64,000 nucleotides of DNA, from NCBI GenBank assembly GCA_017562135.1, contig QEYB01000466.1, positions 930,001-994,000 of the forward strand, in the 5' to 3' direction. The stretch is from Dipylidium caninum. Taxonomy: Eukaryota; Platyhelminthes; Cestoda; Cyclophyllidea; Dipylidiidae. Position 1 is the first letter of the stretch, and each line of letters starts with the position of its first letter. Made by a program: the position numbers and the translations under genes. The notes under the pieces are model-generated. The model had not been told where the DNA came from, ran no database searches, and worked only from the letters and a program-made list of their open reading frames with translations. Positions 1-11,100 of this stretch are shown here, piece by piece.

Positions 1-712
1 ACTGTTGCCACCGGTAGCATTAAACGCGGGAAAGTCAAGTTACAAGATCAAGTGGAAATGATTGGCTACAACAAGACGTTGAAATCCACAGTTACGGGAA
101 TCGAAATGTTTCATCAAATGATGGATTATGGTGAAGCCGGTGATCAGGTTGGGATTCTGCTTCGCGGTGTTAAACGTGACGAAATTCGTCGCGGAATGGC
201 TATTGTTGCCCCGAAGTCGGCCACCATTCACAACTTCTTCAAGGCCCAGGTAAGCTTCATTGCATTTTAAGTATTTCCAAAACATCTACTTGTGACCTGT
301 CTCAACGAATAATTCTCATCTGTAAATCTCTTCGTTCCTGGTGCTCATTTAGGTGTACATGCTCTCAAAGAAAGAAGGTGGTCGGGAAAAGCCGTACACA
401 AGCAACTTCCAACTCCAGATATTTAGTATGTCATGGGATTGTCCAGCCTTCATTCATTTGGAAGAAGGTCGAGAATTGCTCATGCCGGGTGAAGATGCTA
501 GCATCAAGCTGCATATGCAAAAGAAAATGGTGAGTTTGTTGCTTACATCTGCATCAGTACGCAAACCACCCGATTTAACCTCGGGTTAATCTTTACCTTA
601 GTTCGTGGAACTAGGACAACGCTTCACCATTCGCACCGGTGGTTTGACGTTAGGATACGGAGTCGTTTCCGAGCTCCTCCCAGACCCTGGACAGGGCAAG
701 TGGGCTGAATAG
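1..712 (+). CDS. TUFM: Mitochondrial elongation factor Tu, C-terminal part (partial)
   Basis: Delivers aminoacyl-tRNA to the mitochondrial ribosome in a GTP-dependent way. Three exons are read: 1-249, 353-529 and 602-712, all phase 0, with GT-AG introns of 103 and 72 bases and stop TAG at 710-712. The 178 residues visible cover domain II (GSIKRGKVKLQDQVEMIG, then LLRGVKRDEIRRGMA) and domain III (VYMLSKKEGGREKPY, LLMPGEDASIKL, RFTIRTGGLTLGYGVV), lining up with EF-Tu to its end. The GTPase domain lies left of the window. Domain III is divergent: the usual PQF-type strand reads FQLQIFS and the last strand lacks the common RxxGxGVV wording. The short basic tail ends GKWAE. It is convergent with the DDR gene on the other strand. 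The family is certain; a second, diverged mitochondrial EF-Tu paralogue is possible. Confidence 0.95.
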
Positions 713-1759
713 ATGGAGCAACCGACCAGTACCCTGACCGCCCATCCGTCTCCCTGTACTTTAGCTTCATGGCCTTACCGCCTTTTGTACCACCCTCCCT
801 GTACACACTATGAGAATCATGTTTCTATGCTTTGGAACCACTTAACAATCGTGAGGTCTGGTTCCCAAAATATGACGATAATGGTTTCCGCGGTTAGCTA
901 CTTCAACTCCCCCTCCCTTGGACGGCCTATCTTTGGGAATAGAGTATCCGCCCGAGCCCCGCGGCGTCATCTTGGCCGTTAATTCCGCCCGCTCGTCGAT
1001 GTTCTGTCTCCGGTCAGATGCCTCCTTTAATTAGTCTGCGATTGTGCGCATTTAATCTGTGTTAGAGAACCTCAATGAGTATCAGATAATGGGTCCACTC
1101 CATCATAAGATTAACGGAGCTGCTGTTCCACCCATCACAATAACGGTGATGAAATGTCCTTTTTGGGAGTCCGGTCGGTCGGTCACGCGAGATAGAAAAA
1201 GGATTAAATCTCATGAATTTTTTACCACCACCCTAGAGAGAAGAGCGATGGAGGTGAGCAAGCACGCAATGCAGATTGCTATATATTGTGGTTGCTTGTG
1301 ATGGTGGTGGTCGCGGCGGTGACGGTGGCTGCAGAGGGAGTCAGTGTGATACTAGATGCGGCAGAGTCGGAGGGGGGCAGACGGAGAGAGGTAGGGAAGG
1401 CCTGATAAGTTGAATGCTTGGCCGGTAAACAGTGGAGGCTGCTTCAATCGTTTGAGTGGGCTCGTGCACGCACGTCAATCATAAAAATCTGAGCATAAAA
1501 ATTGACGCTGGTGTGACGTGCAAGGCCAAATCTGGGAGATGGAAGGGGAGGTGGAGCGGGGAGGAGATGGAAGATTGCAAACCGTTCAAAAATGTCTACA
1601 ACTCGTGACTGCGCTGGTAACTGGGGTGTATTTACGAAATGTTGCTGTGTGTGTGTGTGTGTGTGTGTGTGAGGGCACGTGTGTGTGCTTGTGAGATAAG
1701 GAAAGAGGGGAGCAGAATACCGAAGGAATGCAAGACTCCGGACTAAGTCAACCGGCATT
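713..1759. other. Gap between the EF-Tu stop and the last DDR exon seen
   Basis: No convincing coding exon on either strand. I looked on the minus strand for kinase motifs (a glycine-rich loop, HRDLAARN, DFG) and saw none. A TTTAAT at 1026-1031 reads ATTAAA on the minus strand and could be a weak poly(A) signal for DDR. No canonical AATAAA for EF-Tu was seen nearby. Confidence 0.5.
1646..1671. repeat. (GT)n microsatellite
   Basis: About 13 uninterrupted GT dinucleotides just downstream of the last DDR exon. Alternating purine-pyrimidine sequence. Confidence 0.95.
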
Positions 1760-2130
1760 TCACCGCATCTCCTCGTGCGGCGGTAAGGTGTCAATCGACT
1801 TGAGGGTGTCAAAAAGTCCATTTTTGGATTGTGGAGGGAGCATAGAGAGCGAGGGGATCGCACTATCACCAAATCCGCTAGAACAGGATACCATGAGGGG
1901 GAAGACGCCATTTCCGTTGACTGCGCTACTCGCGGCATTTGTGCCCATTAGCATTGCAGTTGGCTGGAAAAAGACATCCTGTCCAGGAGCTGACTGGGCA
2001 GTGGGAAAGGCTGTAGGTTGAGGCGTAAAGATGAGACCCCCAGTGCCTCCGTGGATTGATGGTGGACGCATGGAGTAGCCCGTTTGGCCGCTTATCAGTG
2101 AAGCACTTGCGTACTCGGCCATTGAGCCAT
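1760..2130 (-). CDS. DDR: DDR exon: distal juxtamembrane; last exon seen
   Basis: Acceptor cattgtgttcgcag at 2132/2131. It opens DGSMAEYASASLISG, resembling the YAEP/YAEAD tyrosine sites of DDR juxtamembranes, and ends FDTLKSIDTLPPHEEMR before TGA. In other DDRs this point immediately precedes the kinase. A GT-type donor (CG|gtgaaat) overlaps the stop, so the exon may actually splice on at 1764. Confidence 0.75.
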
Positions 2131-5100
2131 CTGCGAACACAATGTTTTACTTAATAAATTCAGTAGCATGTTATTGTGAAAATCATGACGGTCTGACAGG
2201 TATGACAAATTAAACAGAAAAGGACTTTTTACTCCATCAACGATTTATTTTACTCAGTGAACCACATAGCAAGGTGGTTTTTGAGTCTCCACCGCCTTGT
2301 GCTTATGTCCTAGGCGTATGACCAGAGGCTTCTCGCCTCCCTTCTATTAATAATAATGCACTCATCACCCCATGAGGAGATTTGAGTCGACCTCACAACG
2401 CACTTTTATTTCAGTCTCATTGGTCTCCGTCGACCCAATTTAAATTATGACGTTCTATCAGTCAAAAGCTATGGGTTCGCCTCAATCCAATCATTAAGTC
2501 AGACGGACTTGAACGATTTTGGATGAAGCAGGACTCCCGAGGTAGGCGAAGTGGCCTCCGGGTTAAAACTGCGAGATAGCGAAAGCTGTGTCAGACATTC
2601 GTGCAGGGAGTAAATTATGCCATATTTTATTGCCTACAATCTTGTGAAGAGGTAACACCACTGATTGCGGCAAACCGGGAGGGCAGGCCGCTTGCCCACC
2701 CTCCCGACGGCACACCTGTCGAAATCTGACAGTGCGTTTTACTGGCATATCTGCCCTATACACGCCCGAAATTGGCGAAAAAAGACACGACCCCGTAGGC
2801 GTAGCCGTTTAGCTGGACAACAGAGTTCCAACCACACTCTCAGGTAGGCGAAGGAGACGTTACCGGTGTGTGTGCTGGCAATCATGGGTGCAGTGGCAGC
2901 CGCGGTACCACCGTTGGCAAGAATGGATACGGCAGAGGAGGCGGCGTAGGGATTCACAGTGGAGCTTGGTCGATGGGTGCTACAAGTGACACCGGAGGTG
3001 GGAGTAATTGGTGGCAGAGGTGGTAAAGGCTGATCCGGTGGCGGCGGTGGCGGTGGCGGAGGAGGTGATGTCTGGAAGAAGGAAGCCGCGGTAGGACCCG
3101 ACATCGCTAGATGTGGTGCCCCCCCATTCATCGTATGCGTTCCAAAGCCCGAGGTCGGTTGAAGCAGCGATCGAAAGGTGGGATCGTATGTCGACACCTG
3201 CGGTTGTTGTTGTTGTTGTTGCATTAAATGCAGTGTCTGTAACATCCCATCTAAAATGCAAAGGCTTATTTTTTTACACCTCACGTGAGACTGCCCAGTC
3301 TAGACTCAGACGAGAGAGAGCCCACGTGTGAGGCGGGAAGAGAGGGGAAGATTACTAAAAGACTCTGTATGCTTTTCACTAATTAGGCTGACAAGGAACG
3401 TGACAAAGGGCAATTACTGACTGGAATGACCACATATTTTCGAGCGAGAGAGGCAGAGAGAAAAAAGAAAGGGTAAAAAAGGTGAGGCCCGTGGGCGAAA
3501 AAACGGCGCAATCTCAATTTTGTCAAGAGAAATGACAAAATTCCCGCTCAAAAAGGGCCAAGTGGGAGGGTGGGAGTGGAGCCGAGACCGCGGTCTGGCA
3601 GTGGGGAGAGCTGCGATTGTAATAACTCCTGTGTAGCCTTCACAACTCGGTCGTGGGTACGAGCTGACTCAACGTGCAGTCAAAAGGGGCAGTTTTATCG
3701 CCCACCAAATTTGTTGGGGGGGAGGGGAGGGGAGGGGAGGGGAGGGGAGGGAGGGGAGGGGAATGCAGTGAAGAATGGGCTGGCAGTAGAGGAGGCGGAG
3801 CAAGTGATTCACACATCCTACTGCCTCTCCCAGGCATGCCAACTCACCCGGACTGGGTGAGGACTTTGACTCGTTGCATTCCCTATTCTATGTACTTAAC
3901 TCACTCGTCTCCTCCTCACCCGCCCCTCCCTCCGTCCGTCCGTCCGTCCGTCCGCGCACGCACATACATACACAAATCGTGGAGCTATCGAAGGGAATTT
4001 GCGTGTCTACTGCCAATGAGGGCTCAGTGGAGCCTTTGTCAAGATGGCTACTGGCGATTACTCCGTCGTCCAATTCTTCTCAGACTGGCACTTGCGTGCG
4101 GCGGCTAGTGTGTGAAGGCGAGGGAACATGGGATCACCGTACTGAGAGCGGAGGAGGTGGAATGACACGGTAGCGGGAGACGAAAGTGGGTACAAAAGTC
4201 GGAGTAAAGAATACTGGACTTACCAGTCCTACCGAAGGGATTACACAAGTCGACTGGTTTACTCGGCGAGGGGATATCACCGGCGGCCATGTTATTGGCC
4301 AAACAGAATGCACTAGCGGGTGGAGCTCCACTGAATGTCAGGAATCTTCCATCAGCACTCGCGACCAGGCCATTATTATTGTCTAACACCTTGGGTTTTC
4401 TTCCACTCGCCCCAACACCAACGCCACAGTTACCACCGTCAGTGCCTCGTTCAGCGGTCACTTTGCCCAAGAGGGCGTGATTGACATGCGAGCCGCCACG
4501 ACAGAGGCGACAGAGGACGTAGACGAAGACACTGACAACGAGGACGAGTCCCACCACACAAACAGAGCCGATGATGAGAGAGAGGTCGGTAGATTCCTCC
4601 AACGAGGGTGGTTGGGCTTGCGGGAGAGGTGAGGAGAAGGCATCCACGTGCGGAGACGACTGATTTGTGGCACTGAACACCGAACCCACGAAAATTGGAG
4701 CTGCGCGTGGGGGAGAGGGTAAAGAAAAGCATGCGTTGAGTTGCAAAAAGTCATTCAATAATTTCACGTCTGAGGAAGTCAATTTTGTTACAACTTCGGC
4801 CTTTTGACCCCCTCCGGGCCCCTCTCCGCCCCCTTACAATCCGTTCGCTTGGCTTTGGTGAGTTGCCACAATTTGGCAGAGTTATCTCGACAGGGAAAGT
4901 GTTTAAAGCCCTGACCCATGGGGGTCCTCCACTTCCTCGAGGCGTTCCGTCGTCAGGGAACAAGCGATTCTGGTGGTTAAGGTGACTCGAAAATCCCACA
5001 AATACGATAATAACGACACCAATTATGATGACAATGATGACAGTGGTGTTTACCTTTTTTTATAATTTTGTGCAATAAAATGCGTGTTGTTGAAAGGAGA

Positions 5101-8100
5101 TGCAATAAATTTTCCTCGCGCTCCACCCCACGCGGTGTATGAAGGAAGGAGAAATTAGTCTACAAACTATGCAAGGCATTTTTGTCCTCTGCTATTTCCA
5201 CGGGTCGCCCAATCCCCTAATGGAGGCGGGAGGGTGGGGGGGGGGGAAATGGGGAATTTGATCATTCCCACTTAGTCCGGGACAAATTTCAAATTATGTA
5301 GCAAATGTCTTGCCCCCACAACTCTATGGGTGGGGATAGTGAGCATTCACACCCACCACCCACCAACCTCCGGCCGCCTGCCGCCTCCCAACGTGAAATT
5401 TTCGCCTCGCCTCGCCTCATCTGCGCCGTCGGAGAGAAGGCATGAAGAGTCAACCGGCCTTGAATTGCCCTTGAGCCTGGCGGGAGTAAACGAGGCCTTT
5501 AGGGGTTGACAAAACGCCACTCCCCAATGCCCACTTGCCTCTCCGCCTCAGGGATGAGGGAGAGTGGAGGACTGAGCGGCGAGGGGGCGTGGAGCTGTGG
5601 GACGCGGATGAAGGGACGAAGTTGACATTGGCATGTTTATAACATATCAGGTCAATGGGCGAACAAAGTACGTTTAGTCGGTCGTACTCATCTTATTGCC
5701 TCGTAAATCATAATTTTATGCACAAAACCCACCCATCGTTTGGGATGAAAGGAGACAGGAAGAGAAGAAGGAAGAGAAGGAAGAGGAGAAAAAGGTGGAG
5801 GAAGAGAAGGGGAAGGAGGAGGGAGAATCTCATTTATACTACGAATAACAAAATTTTTCGGCCTTCCCCCCCCCCTCTTCGCCCACTCTCGTGTAGTCTC
5901 CTCGTCTAGTCTCGTCTCGTCGCGTTTCGCCTTGACTCATCGCATCTCATCACGTCGCGTCGGTCGTGCTTTGTTCCCCCGCTTCTCTGTCACTTCCGCC
6001 TCTGCCTTCCTTCAATTTATCATGAGTTAAATTTAGATAAAAAAGCAATTCGAGTTAACCATAGCGACATTGCAAGGACACAGAGTCGAGGTAGACCACC
6101 ACCACCGTCAGCAGACTTGTGGACGAAAGAAGGTGCCCCTTCCAGAATCCCTTCGCCTTGCAGTCGAAAGAAAGCCAGCCTCGATGAGACTAGCAACGGA
6201 GAATTAATAATCTCCTCTCAAGCCCAAAAATTGCGCCTCAAGCCGAAGATGGGGAGTGGAAGGTGCAGTGGAGGAGCGGAGCTGGCCAAGTCGGACACAC
6301 CGGCAGAGAGGCAAGTCGCGGGGAGGTGGAGGGTTCACTCTTTCTGTCCAGCTGTGCACTAACTAACATTAAAATAAATGCTTCCTACCTCCTCCCATGT
6401 TTGTACGGAACTCCGTGGGTGCGTGTGATTTATACCGATGTATAATGTGTGTGTGTGAACCGTAGGAACTAATAAACGTGTCCCCTCCGCCCTTCAACCA
6501 AGACACATCCTCCAGGAATAAGAATTGACAATTTAGGCGGAAGAATTGGTACGGAGCGAGAACGGGGGGACACAGCATTTCCCCGACTCTCCGCCGGCCT
6601 CGAGGTGTGTGAAGGTAAAATTGTGGCGATGTCAGTCGCCCAGAAGCGTTTAAATCGAGGCCAAATCGGTCTATCCCATCTTTCTCCGTCTCGCTCGTCC
6701 TCTCTTTCTGTCGCTTTGTCGCCTCCACAAACGCCTCTTTAAACGCCCATTGGCAATGACAGCAGTAGGAGAGAATTGTCGTGCGACGATTTTATCGCAA
6801 ACGATGGCGACGATCTCGAGGTGCTGACGGTGTGTGTGTGTACGAGCTCGGGCCGCGCCAAGTCAATCCTACGGGGAAAAATTTCCCCACCTGTCTCATT
6901 GATTCTGCCTTCCTGTACTCGCGTCTTCTCTCCTCCTCCTCCTCCTCCGCCCCAACCCTACGCCCACCAATACTGCCGCCGCCTCATGGGTGACCAAAAT
7001 GGCCACTTTCTGCAATGTTTTTCCCCTTGGGCGGGACACGTACCTACTCATGCACTCCTTGCAAACCTCCTTTTGGGTCTCTGGAAGGAAGAAAGAAGAC
7101 AGAAAGCACACACAGCTTCAACGCGCTTGCTTCCTTTTAATCTGATGTGAACAAGGACGGCCGAATGGATCTTCTTCCTTCTGCTCTCATCTCACGAAAT
7201 TCAGTCTTCATTGTTTTATGTATTAAAGATGTCGAGAGCCGAATTAAGATGTCCCCCAACATCAGTGTGCAAATGTCACGTCAACTGCTGTAAGAGAAAG
7301 GTGTCCAAAATAGTCGGAGGCTTGGCCAACATTTCGCCCATATTCGGGGCATTCGATTGCACAAAAATCCCATTAAAAATGTGAAAATTTAATCCGGCAG
7401 TGACAACAGCCAATTGGACCAATCAAGTGACGACAAATGTGCGGGAATACAAAATTCCCCTCCCACAACTGCGTCCCAAATTAAGGCGTTCTTGGCGGTA
7501 AGAATTTGAAGGATATGTGGGATAATATTAAGGTCAAATCGACTAATAGGCGATCTTTCAAACATCAGTTGAGAATTTTAAAAAAACTCACTCACTCTAA
7601 CAAGCGACATTTCTTAGGTTATGCAGAGCAGGAAGGAAGCATTTTAAACAGCTGCAGATACTTCATGTTTGTAGGAAACACGGATCCCCAAGGCGGGAAG
7701 GGGGATGAGGCAGGCCTCGAAACGGTCTCGACGCGCCTCCCTCCTCCATCTCGCCCCCTTAACACGACCCAATCTTTTTTCCTTCTTCTATCTTTCGTGA
7801 TACTTGACATGATTAATGTGTGCTGCCTTAAGCCGAGGGTGAACAGTCCAGCCCTCGTCCTCGTCCTCGCCCTCTCCCAACTTCTCGAAGACAGCCTCGA
7901 CAAGTGCTGCGACGAGGCTGGCGGGTAGGCGGTAAGGGAACAGTTACAATCGCTCCTACCGACAAACGCCAATGAGAAAGAGGAGGAAGAAGATAAAGTA
8001 GGAATTTTCGAAGACGTCTCCTTACTTTCTTTTATCCCGACTGCTGAAGATGTGTGTGTAAAAGGCAAACAGGGAGTCAGTCCGGTCACTCAACAGTGCT

Positions 8101-11100
8101 CGAACTTTGTCCCCAAACCTCTCGGAAGTCTGGACGACGACGACGTCGTACTGACAGATGGCGATATTCAGCGGACGGAGCCGCAGTTTCCGACAGATGG
8201 CATATTATTACTATTTTTCAATAAATAAATCGGCGCTTTAATAAATGGAGGGGAAAGAAGAGGCGGCGGGGTGGGTCGGGTGGGGGTAGGGCACCCGGAG
8301 GTGTTGGTCATAATTTCGCCCTCAGGCTATCCTGAGGCTGAATAATTAAAGAGGAAGGAGAAGGCCGAAGCGAGGGCAGGGCGGTTCGTCGACTGTCGAC
8401 ACGAGATTACCAACTTTTAACTTTCCCCAGTACTCGATTTAGGCCATAGAACTTATCTTAATGCATTCGTGACTCACGAGGCTTGTCACTGCACAGTCGT
8501 GAAGACCATCCACGTCACCTCAGCACTTCCAACCCAACTCTGGTCTACTGACGGTGTCAACTTGTGGAAATAACTTACCATTGGGTTGCGGTACCGATAG
8601 AATTGTCTGTGGCAATTCATCACCCTTCTCCTCGTCTATATCCACCGTTAGGAGGGCTGTAGGATAGACAGAAAGAGGATAAAACAAGTGTTAGTGTTCA
8701 TCACGGCGTATACTACTTGAAAGATTATTTTAGTAGCGAAACATTAACATCTGATCAGCGAGTGGACCAGTTCACATTAAAGGGGCTTTTGGAGAGTAGG
8801 AATAGATGACAAAAAAGGTGACTAGGCGAAGGGAAAATTAGGTGGTGTCAGGTGAAAATGCGTAAGGTATCCTACCAAAACTGGGCCGCTCAGTAAGGGA
8901 GAAAAAAAGAGGATGAGGAGGAGATCTTTCACTTCCTCCCAAGAGAGTTTGCAAGTTAATGTGCACCGATGCATAAAAATGAAAACTGCCTGCTCATGAG
9001 ACCCTTCCCCGTGTAACTACAAATTCAGCATGGCTCTTGCCGCAGTCTCAGTCCAGCCCAAATGGTCAAAAAAGCGTCTCTTTTGAGGGGTAGTATTGAG
9101 AATCGGCCAGAACATCCCTCTCCTTGGCTACCTTCCTCATAAGAGGAATTTAAACTGTGCCGACGTGAAGGATTCATTCTCTCAAAACTCCCCATTGGGA
9201 TTGACCGACTCTCCTTCTCAACACGCGGTGACAAAAATCGCAGGCCTGTTGTTTGAACACCGAAAAGACCTCTGACGCTGTTGACTCATACAACCGAGTC
9301 AGAGTGTCGATTGTAATCAACACCAGAACAACGCCAAACACGCGCATGTATTTGCATAAGTGAGAAGCGAGGAGAACGAGACGGAAGGGAACGAAACTAA
9401 GTGATCAGAGTGGTTTGGCGAATTGGCTTATCGCATATCGGTGTGAAAGCGAAAAGGCAAGTGTGAAGAGATTTGACAGACTTTAGATTGGCACTCGCAT
9501 GCTGTCACAGTAATCGTCATCGTCACTACCATCGTCAACATCCCAAATGAAGATTGTCGCATATAGAGTGAATAATGGAGGATGAGGACATGACGATCGC
9601 TTCGTATATCCCCTCGCTCTCAATACCTCCTCGAAAAGACGGGTCTGTGAAATGAAAGGCCACCGCGTCTCGGCCCCCATTTGTTGACCTGCCCACCCCG
9701 CCTTGGTGTCATTACAACCACCACTCTCGGAAGCATTGGAGGAAAACGGATTCCTTCAAATGCAGGCTGATAGCGGGTAAAAAAATGTGGGGAGACCAGC
9801 AGAAAGAGGACGAGAGGGGGGGTGGGGAGCCAAGACAGGACGGAGGGACGAACGTCAGTTCGAAGAGTGCGTCCAGACCACCGAGAAGGAATCAGACTTT
9901 CGTAATTTGAATGCTCTTCTAAGCGATGCACCCGGATGACTGAGAGGGCAGAGGTGCGGCCGACGTCTGCACCCCAGGAGACACCAGAAACGCATTTGAT
10001 CATGTAATTTTGAACAAATGTTATTTTCGTTTATGCGTGTGTGTGTGTGTGTGTGAAGTTATCGCCTTTCAGCCCATTCATCATTCGGACGGACGTTCCA
10101 CCCCTGGAGGGCCATAATTCCATACAGAAACATTCGAATTACGACAGCCCCGTCCGTCGTCCGACCGACCGACCAACCGTCCGTCCATCCGTCCTTTCTT
10201 GTGCATCTGCATGTCACCTAGCGGTAGGTGCCTAATTTTATCAAGATTTTCGTTCCTCATTTCGCCCATTCGAGGTAAAAAGCTTCCTGCAACCCCAATT
10301 GTCAATTTTATAAATCAAAACAGAGGATATTTGAAGTTTTGGCGATACTGTCAGCCAGTTTAGACCCGTGTATGGACAAAGTGGGCCACTAATCAGGGGA
10401 AAAAAGTAGAGGAAACCCTAAAAAAATAGGCTAAATTGATTCACATTTCATCGTGAGAAAAGACGAGAGTTGTGCCAATCGACAGACTGCAGTGAAAGGC
10501 TCAATTCACCGCTGTTCCACTTGCCACGAGGTCAGTGGGATGCCAACTCATGCGGTTTCCCCCTCTACCGCCCCACCTTCCACGCCCCAGTCCGGAGACC
10601 GGAGCTGGGCGCCATGCCACCCTGCATCTCCCCGCGTCGTCAATCAAATGGCAATTTCGGCGGCGAGCAGAAGACCGGGTTAACGATGCACATCGAAGCT
10701 GTGGTGGTGATGGTTTGCGAGTGGGGAGACCGAAAAAGGCAATTTGGGGATAAATTTTCACTAGCCCTTTGCCCTCCTCCACACATAAAAAGCCAGTGTG
10801 TTAATTGCCCTATCACCGAGGCAGGTAACGGAGACGGAAGTCCCGACAACCGCCTCATTCCCACCAATTGGTCCAGTATCTTCACCTTTAGACGCTATAC
10901 GACATATTAAAGTGTCAAAGTTAGCATTGAATGGCGTAAAGACGATCGTAATCCCGCCTCTGAAGGCAGATTAAAGGCACTTGAACAGCGAGGGATTGTG
11001 GAGATCTTGAGAAGGGCACACACGGGAGGGATGGCCGAAGCTAATGTCTCAGTCCGTATCGCCGGAGCAGAAAAGTTAGACTTTCTGCTACGCCAAGTTC

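Larger units (their letters stand above)
3251..4223 (-). other. DDR intron with tandem simple repeats
   Basis: About 1 kb holding a GGGGA pentanucleotide array and a CCGT tetranucleotide array. No other gene seen. Confidence 0.6.

Noticed and set aside
1444..1938. 164-codon minus-strand open frame overlapping the last DDR exon in another frame
   Set aside because: Low-complexity His/Thr/Pro translation of a GT repeat; the DDR frame explains the right half.
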